A stretch of DNA of 64,000 nt. It comes from Nitrospiraceae bacterium (GTDB lineage Bacteria > Nitrospirota > Nitrospiria > Nitrospirales > UBA8639). The notes beneath the pieces were generated by a model. That model saw only the letters and a program-made list of their open reading frames with translations, ran no database searches and was not told the origin of the DNA. Positions 1-8,403 of this stretch are shown piece after piece. Position numbers and translations under genes: made by a program. The first letter of the stretch is position 1; each line of letters starts with the position of its first letter. The DNA lies in the NCBI GenBank assembly GCA_020632635.1, contig JACKFE010000003.1, forward strand, positions 1-64,000, written 5' to 3'.

Positions 1-95
1 GAGCTGCCCCCGATTTTTGGCCACTGGGCATGTTAGGTTTTCCGGGTGATCTTGGCTTGTTCACTGCCCCTGGTGGTTGATTTTCCCCCGACCTC

Positions 96-1019
96 TCAGT
101 CGGGGCGTACTCCGATCGTTGCTGTATGGTCAAATATGTGGGGCGAATTTTTCGGCGCGGGTCCCGAACTCGCTTCGGAACCGGCCCCTTGCCTTTCTGC
201 CTTCCAGTAGACACTGGCTGGCGTCTGATACCCTAGTGTACTATGCGGCCGCTCCTGATTATACCGCCGGCGCCAGTCTTCGATCACGACTTGGGCTTCC
301 GACACATGGCGAAACGATTCCGCATCCAAACATTCCCGTCGAAACGTCCCATTGAAACTTTCATTGCTCCCATTCTGCCAGGGTTTCCCCGGGGTAATCC
401 GACTGGGGGTAATCCCATGGTGCGCACAAAAAGTGAGTAAGGGTTGCGCCCGCAGCTCAGGTCCATTGTCACTGCGGAGAAAGCGCGGCGCTCCATAGAG
501 GCCCACCAGCCGCTTCAAGACGGTCAGCACCTGCTGCTGGGAGAAGGAGCGTTCCACTTCAATGGCTACACAGAAGCACGTGGCCTCATCCTTCACCGTC
601 AAACAGCGGAAGGCCGCCCCCCTCGTTGTCGCGTCATGGACAAAATCCCAACTCCAGACCTCATTGCGCTGCGTGGCCGTGGGCTGCAGCGTGGCTCCCG
701 TCACCACTTTCTTGCGGGGCTTGCGTCTGGGCACCTGCAAGCCACACTGGCACCACACTCGATAGACTCGTTTCACATTCACGTGCCATCCCCGGTGCCG
801 GAGAAAACTTCCGGCCAGGCGATACCCCCATTGCGGATACCGCTTGGCCACCCCACGGAGGGCTTGGGCGAGCCGCCGATCCCGGTGAGGTCCCGTGGCC
901 TCATAGCTCAGCCCGGAACGAGGGGTCGCACAGAGCCAGGCGGCGCGCCGTTGACTGAGCCCACGCGCACAGGCGGCTTGGGCCGCGTGGCGGCGTGCCC
1001 GTGGGCTTACCACTTTTTT
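96..1019 (-). CDS. IS3-family transposase OrfB (DDE integrase core), expressed by frameshift
   Basis: This is the catalytic part of the transposase. It has an N-terminal HTH_21-like region, then an rve integrase core with the DDE residues visible: D in WSWDFVHD, D in RSDNGPE, and E in NESFNGTFRREC, followed by the RPHSTLGYQTP signature. The open frame extends upstream to 1154 but overlaps OrfA out of frame. The likely natural product is an OrfAB fusion made by -1 slippage at the A6G run near 1013-1019, so I start it there. No internal stop is seen, so the transposase could still be active. The NESFNGTF form suggests the IS407-type branch, which is not proven. Confidence 0.88.
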   Translation of the reverse strand, partial: KKVVSPRARRHAAQAACARGLSQRRAAWLCATPRSGLSYEATGPHRDRRLAQALRGVAKRYPQWGYRLAGSFLRHRGWHVNVKRVYRVWCQCGLQVPRRKPRKKVVTGATLQPTATQRNEVWSWDFVHDATTRGAAFRCLTVKDEATCFCVAIEVERSFSQQQVLTVLKRLVGLYGAPRFLRSDNGPELRAQPLLTFCAHHGITPSRITPGKPWQNGSNESFNGTFRRECLDAESFRHVSEAQVVIEDWRRRYNQERPHSTLGYQTPASVYWKAERQGAGSEASSGPAPKNSPHIFDHTATIGVRPD

Positions 1020-1270
1020 GCCTGCAGCTCCTTCATCACTTCCACTTCTAAATCCCGTTCCGCTAAGACTTTCTTCAGCCGAGCATTTTCTTGCCGCAGG
1101 TGCCGGAGTTCCCGTACCTCTGCCACATCCATCTGCCCAAACTGGCGTTTCCATCGATAAATGGATTGCTCCGACACCCCGTGTTGCCGAGCGGCCGCCT
1201 CAATCGTTTTTGTGTCCGCATCCCGCAGAATCCGCACAATCTGCTCTTCCGAAAATCGCTTCGTCTTCAT
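1007..1270 (-). CDS. IS3-family transposase OrfA
   Basis: An 87-residue protein with the helix-turn-helix pattern of IS3 OrfA: RFSEEQIVRIL at the N-terminus, then a VSEQSIYRWKRQFG recognition segment and a leucine-rich C-terminal helix. It binds the element's inverted repeats and is normally made alone or fused to OrfB by a -1 frameshift. It ends two residues after a run of A residues (minus strand, about 1013-1019, read as AAAAAAG), a typical slippery site. An ATG start follows a short leader inside the right end of the element. Confidence 0.9.
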   Translation of the reverse strand: MKTKRFSEEQIVRILRDADTKTIEAAARQHGVSEQSIYRWKRQFGQMDVAEVRELRHLRQENARLKKVLAERDLEVEVMKELQAKKW

Positions 1271-1336
1271 GCCAGTCCTCCTCTGGTTGAGGAAAACCTA
1301 ACATATTAAATGGTCCAATTTTCGGGGAGCACTCCA

Positions 1337-1504
1337 GGGGCGCCCAAGGAAGTCGCGCAAGCGTTGGTGAAGAAACTCGAAGAGTCGGTGTTCAAGAACA
1401 AAACATATAAGCGGTTTACTCTGGCACCGGTGGTGGCAGGTCCTCAAGCCCCCAATAAGGCTTCAATGGACAATGTGGCCAAAACACCAGGAGCTTCAGT
1501 CTGA
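1337..1504 (+). pseudogene. RTX-type protein, C-terminal fragment (tail copy A)
   Basis: This is a 55-residue coding remnant beginning at the right edge of the IS3 element. It carries the module APKEVAQALVKKLEESVFK, which recurs almost unchanged in three minus-strand copies near 39.1, 40.2 and 43.5 kb. In the 40-kb copy the module is the C-terminus of a Ca-binding repeat protein, so this is the 3' end of a related gene whose body is cut off by the IS or lies outside the window. The last 30 residues are unique and Pro/Ala-rich. sec1 follows 78 bases later. Confidence 0.75.
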
Positions 1505-1582
1505 GCCAGGGGTACTGAGACGACCCGCGAGGAGACGGGGTGTGAAGAATCAGCAATTTTTCCAGGAGAGAGAATCTTAAAA

Positions 1583-2041
1583 ATGTCGAATGTAATAAAA
1601 AGTCTCATTATTTTATTGGTGGTATTGGGGTTAGGGGAGGATGGAATGGCTACGAGTTATTGGGGTTCGGTAAGGGTCCAATTTTTCGAATACCCTATTC
1701 CTAACAAAGTGTATGAGGATAGTCAGTCAATTGTAAGTCGTTCTCCTGACCCTCGTTCCTTCTTTATGGCCAAAGTCCAGGTAATTGGATCTCCGTTCGG
1801 TGAAAAAGGGAATAACACGGTCCTGATTAAAGTATACGAAGTCCTTAAGGGAAAGGTGCACGCCGAGAAGTTTAATGTCCATTTTCTTAAGGGAGGCCCA
1901 TATGAAGGTCTGCCCCAAAGTCATGCTGAAGGAAATTTCTATTTTATTATGGGGGTTGCATTTGAAGATGGAAACATCCACTTATTGGCGGCCACGGTAC
2001 AGGAACTAATGGATAGTGGCTATCCGGCCTTTAGCAATTAG
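1583..2041 (+). CDS. Small secreted protein sec1 (paralogous family linked to RTX tails)
   Basis: A 152-residue protein of unknown function. It has a hydrophobic N-terminal signal-like segment (residues 5-17) and then a compact domain. Three blocks are shared with the proteins at 42922-43446 and 36867-38861: PIP..VY near residue 34, SFFMAKVQVIG near 60, and VYEVLKGKVHAEKFNV near 86. The motif NFYFIMG matches FYYIMG of the 43-kb paralogue. AGGAGAG at about 1564 is a possible ribosome site. Each of the three paralogues lies just downstream of an RTX C-terminal module. Function is not recognised; a periplasmic inhibitor or immunity-type partner is a hypothesis. Confidence 0.8.
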   Translation: MSNVIKSLIILLVVLGLGEDGMATSYWGSVRVQFFEYPIPNKVYEDSQSIVSRSPDPRSFFMAKVQVIGSPFGEKGNNTVLIKVYEVLKGKVHAEKFNVHFLKGGPYEGLPQSHAEGNFYFIMGVAFEDGNIHLLAATVQELMDSGYPAFSN

Positions 2042-2158
2042 TTTTTTCGAAATTTCCATAGGAGACTTTAATTATGAGTTGGGCAACCATCCAAACTGCT
2101 TTGAAGTTCTGGAATCCAGGTGATCCTTGGCCAGTAAACCCAGGGAACAATCCACCAT

Positions 2159-3527
2159 GAGCTACCATCAATAAGTGTGGAAATAGAATGTAGGGCGGCG
2201 TACCCTTTTGGGTGAAGCATCACCAACACCCTGTCTGAATGAACAGGCGGAGAAAGGATACGCCAATGAAAGGAAAGCACAACGGAGAGGGGGAGTCAAA
2301 GGATGTTCTGTACGGCTGTGTGGAAGCGTATGCCCGGCAGAAGATTCAGGGGTGGCTACAAGATCTCCTGGAGCAGGAGGTCACGGACTTCTTAGGGCGA
2401 GAGAAGAGTGTGAGAAAGGCCATGGCTGACGAGCAGCCTGGCTATCGTAATGGCTATGGGCGCCCCCGACGAGTCACCTTGAGTTTGGGAACGATCGAAG
2501 TCCGCCGCCCCCGCATTCGCAACCTGGAGGAGCGGTTTGTCTCTCGGGTGTTGCCACTCTTTCGGCGTCAAAGCCGCGAGGTTCGTGAGCTGTTACCGGA
2601 ATTATATCTGCACGGACTGGCCAGTGGCGATTTTGAGTTGGCCTTGCGGGGCTTGTTAGGGGCCGGGGCGCCATTATCGGCGTCCTCCCTCCAGCGTCTC
2701 AAAGAGAAGTGGGCCCTGGAGTATGAGCAGTGGCAAGGGACACCGCTTGAGGAAAGCCAGCTGGCGTATTTGTGGGCGGATGGGATTTACGTGAAAGCAG
2801 GATTGGGCAAAGAGAAAACCGCTCTGCTCGTCGTCATCGGCGCCATGCAGGATGGGAGCAAACGGATTTTGGCGGTGGAAGTGGGCTATCGGGAGAGCAA
2901 AGAGTCATGGGCAGCAGTACTACGGCACCTCAAGCAACGCGGACTGACGACCGTGCGACTGATGGTGGGCGATGGGCATTTAGGGTTGTGGGCTGCCGTG
3001 GGGGAGGTGTTTCCCGAGGCGGGCGAACAGCTCTGCTGGAATCATAAGATGCTGAATGTGCTGGATGCGCTGCCCAAGCCGATGCAGGCCAAGGCCAAAT
3101 CCCAGCTGCGGGCTATGATGTATGCCGAGACGCCGGCGCAGGCGAGGCAGGAGCGAAAACGGTTTGAGACAACCTTTCGGGCGTATCCCAAATCCGTGCG
3201 CACGGTCGTGGAGAACTGGGACCGCTTGACGCAGTATTATGACTTTCCCCGGGCACACTGGAAACACTTGCGGACCTCCAATATCGTCGAGTCGCCCTTC
3301 TCGCGGGTGCGCCTGCGCACCGGAGCATCACGCCGATTCAAATCGTCAGGCAATGCCACCTGTTTGATTTGGAAGACTCTCATGGTGGCCGAGCAGAACT
3401 TTCGAAAACTCAATGCACCCCACTTAGTGGCAAGGGTGGCAGCAGGCCAGCGGGATGTGGATAGGGAAGGAGGCCCAAAGGAGAAGGTCGCCGCTTAACT
3501 TTTTTACACACTATTTGACAACAGCTC
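2159..3527 (+). mobile_element. IS256-family insertion sequence with 9-bp target duplication
   Basis: The 1369-bp element is flanked by perfect direct repeats atccaccat at 2150-2158 and 3528-3536. Its ends form an imperfect inverted repeat: gagct....tcaa.ta.gtgtg at the left and its complement at the right. It holds one full-length Mutator/IS256-type transposase. Perfect target duplication and an intact transposase point to a recent insertion. The interrupted reading frame is restored exactly when the element is removed. Confidence 0.92.
2266..3498 (+). CDS. IS256-family (Mutator-type) transposase
   Basis: A 410-residue transposase of the PF00872 type. DDE residues are visible: D in LWADGIYVKAG, D in MVGDGHLGLW, and E in TSNIVESPFSRVRLRTG, with the family C-x2-H pattern in LCWNHKMLNVLD. 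I chose the ATG at 2266 because GAGAAAGG lies about 9 bases upstream. An in-frame ATG at 2239 would add nine residues but lacks a good ribosome site. Length is normal for the family and no internal stop is present. Confidence 0.93.
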   Translation: MKGKHNGEGESKDVLYGCVEAYARQKIQGWLQDLLEQEVTDFLGREKSVRKAMADEQPGYRNGYGRPRRVTLSLGTIEVRRPRIRNLEERFVSRVLPLFRRQSREVRELLPELYLHGLASGDFELALRGLLGAGAPLSASSLQRLKEKWALEYEQWQGTPLEESQLAYLWADGIYVKAGLGKEKTALLVVIGAMQDGSKRILAVEVGYRESKESWAAVLRHLKQRGLTTVRLMVGDGHLGLWAAVGEVFPEAGEQLCWNHKMLNVLDALPKPMQAKAKSQLRAMMYAETPAQARQERKRFETTFRAYPKSVRTVVENWDRLTQYYDFPRAHWKHLRTSNIVESPFSRVRLRTGASRRFKSSGNATCLIWKTLMVAEQNFRKLNAPHLVARVAAGQRDVDREGGPKEKVAA

Positions 3528-3816
3528 ATCCACCATTTTCCCCTTCTTCTCCTCATGCTGGATTGATACCTTTTGCATCTTGGGAAGAATCGGCTATTGA
3601 AGGTGTTCTGTTTCAGCTGTACTCAAGTTCTCCCACCGCCAAAGATCTTTTAGACACGGTGTTGAAATCCCTGCAAAACACCTCTCTCGGAGATGTCTAG
3701 AGAATTGATTAAAGCATGTTCATTTGATCTGGCATGAATTCTTTGCACTCATCCTATGATGGTTTTTTCGTGATAGGGCCAAATTGATTCATGAAAATTT
3801 AGGACGTAAGCAACCT

Positions 3817-4371
3817 TCATTTTTCGGTGCATTCAACGACTTCGTGTAGGCCTTTCATGAGATGTTCCCATTCCTGGTTGTGGGTCAGTAGCGCGAGTTG
3901 CCGGGCGGCCATCTCTGCTTGAGCCGGAGCTGGACTGCGGGTAAGGGTTTCCTTGGATTCGCGGAGTTGGTCGACGGCTTGGGTCAGGGCGTGGCAGATG
4001 CCTGCCGGTGCGGGGGGCATCCCGCCGCCGCGTTCATAGAGGGCCAGGGCCCGGAGGCCTCGCTCCTGTGCGCGATATTGCCGGGAGGCGGCTTGAAAGA
4101 CCGATTGGGTAAAAGGCTCCGAGGATTGTTTGGTGAGGATGTCTGCCATCATGGCGGCTTTGCCGATGGCTTGGGCTGCGCCTTCCGGATCGGCTTGTGC
4201 GGCCAGTTCATTGGTCTGCCGTACCAAGCGATCCATTTCCGCCAATTCGCCCGTCCCCTGTCCGAAGGATTCGGCGAGGAAGACGCCAGCGTGACACAGC
4301 AGCCAGAACCCTAAGGCCACACTTCTTCGTTTCCATGTGTTGCGGGAGTTCACGGTGGCCAGCACAGTCAC
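3817..4371 (-). CDS. Exported protein of unknown function
   Basis: A protein of about 184 residues with a positively charged start and a hydrophobic segment ending in a likely signal-peptide cleavage region (VALGFWLLCHAGVFLAES). The remainder is helical and Ala/Gln-rich, with no motif I recognise. I chose the GTG at 4371, eight bases after the stop of the upstream HEAT-repeat gene; an ATG at 4431 would overlap that gene by 50 bases. It is probably co-transcribed with the two HEAT-repeat genes and may be a periplasmic companion of them. Confidence 0.6.
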   Translation of the reverse strand: MTVLATVNSRNTWKRRSVALGFWLLCHAGVFLAESFGQGTGELAEMDRLVRQTNELAAQADPEGAAQAIGKAAMMADILTKQSSEPFTQSVFQAASRQYRAQERGLRALALYERGGGMPPAPAGICHALTQAVDQLRESKETLTRSPAPAQAEMAARQLALLTHNQEWEHLMKGLHEVVECTEK

Positions 4372-4378
4372 GCGGCCT

Positions 4379-5479
4379 CTATTGGATCTGACCGTCCATG
4401 TCCACTTGCTTAACCGTCCAATTGGTGGCATCCCGCAGTTCCGTCATTTCCTTGGACGTGTCATAGATGAGCCAGACTTTTTTTTCTAATTCCCGAATAG
4501 GCGGGATGGTTTGTTCATTTCGCAGCTTTCCCAGACTCCACACGACTTCGGTGAGGATGGGGAAATTGATATCCGAGGAAGCTTTCATGATTTTCAAGCT
4601 TTCCTTGAGATAGTCCAGCAGGGGCGGGGTGATGGTGGGATCGCCGGTATGGGATCCGATTTCCCCCAAGCCTTTTGCGGCGGCTGCGCGGATGGCGGAA
4701 TCCGGATTGCTTTGGAAAATATCGGTCAGCAGCGGAACGGCCTCGGAGCCGGAAGCCGAGAGCGCCACAATGGCCTCTTCCGCCAGGTCTGTGTCGTTCA
4801 TCATCTCTTTGAGATAGGGGATGGCGTCGGTTGATCCCACTTGAGGGAGCAGGGACAGGATTTTGAGTTTTCGTTTGTTGGAGGTCTGAGGATCTTTAAG
4901 GAGCGACAGGAGGCGGGCATCATGTCCCCACTCGGCGGCGATCATGACGGGAAAATCAAATTCCTGGAGTCGTTCGGCCAGCTGTGTCATGGCAAAAGGG
5001 CCGGATTTTTCCGCGTGCGCTTCCTTGGCTGCCGCGCCAGGATCTTCAAAGGGCGTCCGCGCTTCCCGGTACCAACCGAGATCCCGGCCATCCAAGATAT
5101 AGGAAAATAGGCAGGCCGGCCCTTTCCATAAACGGGCCGGGGCATCGACATGGTCCGCATCTCCGCCCGCGCGAGTCGTGCCCGACCATTTTTTTCGCTC
5201 TTCGCATTTCACCATGAGCATGACATCGGCCGGGACCTCGCGGCTGATCACAATGGTATATCCTAACGGTTCCAACCGTTGCCGGATGACGGCTTGGATG
5301 GCGTCCCCGTTCACTTTTCCCCGTTCCGTCAGGGCCAGCACATTGACCCAGACTGTCTGAATCTGTTCAATCTTCGCTTTTTGTTCCGGGGTGAAATAGG
5401 TGCGCCTGGCTTGTCCATCCGTAACCAGGACGATCACTGTGAGCATGATGGATAGCCCGCCGATTCCCCAACGTTTCAT
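4379..5479 (-). CDS. Exported HEAT-repeat protein (downstream copy)
   Basis: A protein of about 366 residues with a signal peptide (MKRWGIGGLSIMLTVIVLV...GQA). An N-terminal domain contains the shared block VKCEERKKWSGT and LWKGPACL. The C-terminal half is made of HEAT-like helical repeats (AIPYLKEMM, AVPLLTDIF, AIRAAAAKGLGEIG). It is a tandem paralogue of the gene just upstream, with the same architecture and near-identical C-terminal block (LTEVVW.LGKLR.EQ). The ATG at 5479 follows a purine-rich GAGGG stretch; the longer frame from 5521 is less likely. Probably a periplasmic scaffold; substrate unknown. Confidence 0.8.
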   Translation of the reverse strand: MKRWGIGGLSIMLTVIVLVTDGQARRTYFTPEQKAKIEQIQTVWVNVLALTERGKVNGDAIQAVIRQRLEPLGYTIVISREVPADVMLMVKCEERKKWSGTTRAGGDADHVDAPARLWKGPACLFSYILDGRDLGWYREARTPFEDPGAAAKEAHAEKSGPFAMTQLAERLQEFDFPVMIAAEWGHDARLLSLLKDPQTSNKRKLKILSLLPQVGSTDAIPYLKEMMNDTDLAEEAIVALSASGSEAVPLLTDIFQSNPDSAIRAAAAKGLGEIGSHTGDPTITPPLLDYLKESLKIMKASSDINFPILTEVVWSLGKLRNEQTIPPIRELEKKVWLIYDTSKEMTELRDATNWTVKQVDMDGQIQ

Positions 5480-5540
5480 TCCGGTGCCTCCCTCAAGAGA
5501 TACAAGATGATGAGATCGCAAATATTATAAAATGCATGCC

Positions 5541-6638
5541 TTAACTCAAATGGCCGTCCAAGTCCAATTGTTTATAGGTCCAACTGACGGCTTCCCTCAA
5601 GTCAGCCATGGGCTTGGAGTTATCAAAAATGAGCCAGACTTTTGTTTGGAGTTCCCGCATGGGGGGTAAGGATTGTTCCCATCGTAATTTTCCAATGGCC
5701 CAAACGACTTCCGTCAGAAGTGGATAGTTGAAATCCGCGGGGGTGTTCAGTGTGGGCAAGACCGATGATACGTATTGCACTAATGGGGGAATGGTCCGGG
5801 GATCTCCACTTCTGGACGCCAGGTTGCCCAGGGCTTTGGCCGCCTCGGCCCGAATTGCGGTCTGGGTGCTATTTTGAAAAAAATCAATCAGGAGGGGAAT
5901 GGAATCAATTCCCGCTCCGGCCAGTGCCTGGATGGTTTCTTGTTGGAGGTCGGTGGTTTCCAGCAACTTGGTCAATTCCGGCAGCGCTTCTTCTGCATGC
6001 AGATCGCTCAGGACGGAGAGAATTTTGACTTTGCGCAGTTTGGGGGTTTGGGGATTGTCCAATAATGCGAGCAGCCGATTCACCTGGCCCCATTCCTTGG
6101 CGAGGAGGACAGGAAAATCATATTCCTGCAACCGCTGATTTAACTGTTCCATGGCATACGGGCCTGCGTCGTCTCTGTGCGCTTTTTGTGCGGCCTGGCG
6201 GGCATCGGCAAAATGGGTGCGGACTTCTTTTTTCCAATCCAGGTCCGTATGGTTGAGGAAATAGGTGAGCAGGCAGGCGGGGCCTTTCCACAGGCGATCC
6301 GGGGCATCAAACAACTCGACATCTCCCCCCGTGGGAGATGTGCCGGCCCAGGTCTTTCGTTCTTCACATTTCACTTTTACTTCGACATCATGGGCCTGTT
6401 GGGGATCGGTCACGATGGTATAACCCAGGACCTTCATGCGGGACGTGATGGTATCTCGTAGGGAGGCCGTTTCATGGGGACCTTTTTCGGTGAGGGCGAG
6501 GACGTCAATCAATACGGTTTCGGCTTTGGCTAATTGAGCTTTTTGATCAGGCGTCAGATGAATGCGTCGCGCGTCACTCTCCTGACCCATGCTGAGGACA
6601 AGGAAAAGGCTAAGCAGAATGTTAGGCCAGTTCTTCAT
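5541..6638 (-). CDS. Exported HEAT-repeat protein (upstream copy)
   Basis: A 365-residue protein with a clear signal peptide (MKNWPNILLSLFLVLSMGQESDA). It has the same two-part structure as its tandem neighbour: an N-terminal domain with the VKCEERKTWAGT and LWKGPACL blocks, then HEAT-like repeats such as ALPELTKLLE and AIRAEAAKALGNLA. AAGGAGG lies about 9 bases upstream of the ATG, so this start is firm. The pair is a gene duplication with about half the residues matching by eye. HEAT repeats usually mediate protein binding. No enzyme motif is visible. Confidence 0.82.
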   Translation of the reverse strand: MKNWPNILLSLFLVLSMGQESDARRIHLTPDQKAQLAKAETVLIDVLALTEKGPHETASLRDTITSRMKVLGYTIVTDPQQAHDVEVKVKCEERKTWAGTSPTGGDVELFDAPDRLWKGPACLLTYFLNHTDLDWKKEVRTHFADARQAAQKAHRDDAGPYAMEQLNQRLQEYDFPVLLAKEWGQVNRLLALLDNPQTPKLRKVKILSVLSDLHAEEALPELTKLLETTDLQQETIQALAGAGIDSIPLLIDFFQNSTQTAIRAEAAKALGNLASRSGDPRTIPPLVQYVSSVLPTLNTPADFNYPLLTEVVWAIGKLRWEQSLPPMRELQTKVWLIFDNSKPMADLREAVSWTYKQLDLDGHLS

Positions 6639-6874
6639 AACAACCTCCTTTGACTTGCACGCAAGTCACCGTGAGTTACAAAGGCGCCTATAAGTGTGGG
6701 GGAAAATAATCTCTTGCTTGTTTTCACTATACCGTTCATCTTTTCAGCGGAGCAACAGGGAGTGGCGGAATCTCTGGTACGAATGCGGAGAGGGGGGCAA
6801 TCCATGACAGGCCGTGCGAGGAATTGGGATCTTCTGAAGTTGAACCCTACTCACCCTCAGGCTATACTCGCCCC

Positions 6875-7699
6875 GTGAAGCCCGCACGAAAAATTGGACT
6901 CATTGGGGCCGGGAATATGGCCGAGGCCTTAGTGTCCGGCATCCTCAACGCCGGGGTCGCCCAAGCCTCTGCTATCGGCGTGACGGATGTATCATCCGTG
7001 CGCCTTCAATACATTCAGGACACCTATGGGGTTGCTCCGTTTTCCAGCAATGTGGATTTGGCGAAATGGAGCGACGTGGTACTGCTCTGTGTGAAGCCGC
7101 AGACCATGGACTCGGTACTTGCCGAGATTCGCTCAACTCTGTCTTCTGGCATGCTGATGATTTCGGTGGCTGCCGGTTATCCCCTTAAACGTCTCTCCGA
7201 TCATTTAGGGGGGGACGCGACAATTATTCGGGCTATGCCCAACACCCCCGCCATTGTGCAGCAGGGCGTGACGGCCCTGGCCTTCGGCCCACAGGTTGAT
7301 TCTTCACAGTCACAATTCGCCATTGGAATTTTTGAAGCAGTGGGGAAAGTGGTGACCGTGGAGGAATCTCTCATGGATGCGGTCACCGGGTTGAGCGGAA
7401 GCGGACCGGCCTATGTGTATCTGATGATTGAAGCGTTAACCGATGCTGGTGTGCGGGTCGGATTACCGAGAGCAACGGCTTCTGTTCTCGCCACGCAAAC
7501 CGTGCTTGGGGCCGCCAAAATGGTTGAATCGTCCGGCGACCATCCGGCTGTCTTAAAAGATCGCGTGACGTCTCCCGGGGGGACAACCATTGCCGGGTTG
7601 CGAGAATTGGAAGCCGGAGGGTTACGTGCGACCGTAATTAAGGCGGTTGAGGCGGCGACCAGCCGGTCTGCCGAATTGGGAAAAGCTTCGTCATCATGA
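6875..7699 (+). CDS. proC: Pyrroline-5-carboxylate reductase
   Basis: A protein of about 274 residues that reduces pyrroline-5-carboxylate to proline with NAD(P)H in the cytoplasm, the last step of proline synthesis. The N-terminal Rossmann motif KIGLIGAGNMAEA, the RAMPNTPA block and the C-terminal signature (DAVTGLSGSGPAYV, then VTSPGGTTIAGL) are all present. I chose the GTG at 6875 because it puts the nucleotide-binding strand at the usual distance from the N-terminus; a TTG at 6824 would add 17 unconserved residues. proA, two steps earlier in the pathway, lies 3 kb downstream. Confidence 0.93.
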   Translation: MKPARKIGLIGAGNMAEALVSGILNAGVAQASAIGVTDVSSVRLQYIQDTYGVAPFSSNVDLAKWSDVVLLCVKPQTMDSVLAEIRSTLSSGMLMISVAAGYPLKRLSDHLGGDATIIRAMPNTPAIVQQGVTALAFGPQVDSSQSQFAIGIFEAVGKVVTVEESLMDAVTGLSGSGPAYVYLMIEALTDAGVRVGLPRATASVLATQTVLGAAKMVESSGDHPAVLKDRVTSPGGTTIAGLRELEAGGLRATVIKAVEAATSRSAELGKASSS

Positions 7700-7763
7700 C
7701 ATGTATCAATGCGGCCTTACTCAAGAAAATGTGGATTCAACGTTTCCGGAAAGGAGTTGACCT

Positions 7764-7955
7764 GTGCAATATTGGGTGAAAATCGTTTTCGTCGATAACC
7801 AAGAAGTGGAATTCAAAGATGCCATACGTCATACAATTAGTGATGACATGGAAATTTTGGAAGTGGATACGCCAAAGGAAATTGTCATCATTCCTCTCAA
7901 GCAGATTAAATATTTTTCCTGTGATGCTGCGGTCTTTACCCAGAAAAAAAGCTAA
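7764..7955 (+). CDS. Small conserved hypothetical protein downstream of proC
   Basis: A 63-residue protein, acidic in its middle, starting with GTG and preceded by AAAGGAG at a good distance. Its beta-rich pattern (YWVKIVFVDNQEVEF ... EIVIIPLKQIKYFSC) suggests a small barrel or sheet fold. No family is recognised. It follows proC by 64 bases in the same direction and could be co-transcribed. Confidence 0.6.
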   Translation: MQYWVKIVFVDNQEVEFKDAIRHTISDDMEILEVDTPKEIVIIPLKQIKYFSCDAAVFTQKKS

Positions 7956-8403
7956 GAATCTTCGAGCCCTCTCCTTGAGAAACTCGAGGCCTGATCTCTC
8001 GAGATGCCAGCCGTGCGAAGCCACTCATGATTGACCTATGGTGTGTGAGGGTAGGTGCGACACGTCCCAGATGCATAGGGGTTAATTCATAGAAATTTTG
8101 AACCGAAAAAGATTCATAGGTGACATTCTCACATTATCTTGATGGTTTTTATATCTCTATGGGATTACAGTGAATTTCGGCTAAACTCTTGACTTGCTTA
8201 CAAAAACTGGCCTTAATGCCACATTTTTGCCTAGAAAAGGCAGAAATTTTATCTTGTAAGGTCTGATCTTTTGTGCGAATATGACCTCACTTTGCCTGCC
8301 AGATCTTGTAACAACCATACGACGTCATCGATTAATTACATAGAAGAGATAGAGCGAATTCATAATTCCTAGGATTAAACTCTCACAAGGGGTTTTCGAG
8401 ACT
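7956..8403. other. Intergenic region with a possible promoter
   Basis: No convincing gene is seen in this 448-base AT-rich stretch. TTGACT at 8189-8194 and CTTAAT at 8212-8217, 17 bases apart, could be a promoter for the lytic transglycosylase gene, leaving a leader of about 180 bases. No strong terminator hairpin with a T-run was found. Confidence 0.35.

Larger units (their letters stand above)
1..1336 (-). mobile_element. IS3-family insertion sequence, nearly complete
   Basis: The element has two overlapping transposase frames on the minus strand, bounded by imperfect inverted repeats. The left end (bases 1-43) and the complement of the right end (about 1292-1336) share the block tgttaggttttcc and the terminal pattern gag..g..cccc. 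The outermost base of the left end is probably just outside the window. Beyond the right end the sequence runs straight into an RTX C-terminal coding fragment, so the element seems to have inserted into, or recombined at, that gene. The left flank is not visible, so no target duplication can be checked. Confidence 0.85.
2074..3700 (+). pseudogene. RTX-associated N-terminal fragment split by IS256-family insertion
   Basis: If the IS (2159-3527) and one 9-bp duplicate are removed, 2074-2158 joins 3537-3700 in frame and gives an 82-residue product ending at the stop codon at 3698-3700. The ATG at 2074 has AGGAGA about 8 bases upstream. The stretch GVLFQLYSSSPTAKDLLD resembles ALRDTYLPSSTAQLLLDQ in the metallopeptidase-like head of the RTX pseudogene at 42.9 kb, so I read this as the truncated head of a similar gene. 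It could instead be a short intact gene before the insertion; the similarity is limited to about 30 residues. Confidence 0.6.

Noticed and set aside
444..1160. Long plus-strand open frame of 238 codons opposite the IS3 transposase
   Set aside because: It is the antisense shadow of OrfB in GC-rich sequence. It has no domain features or ribosome site.
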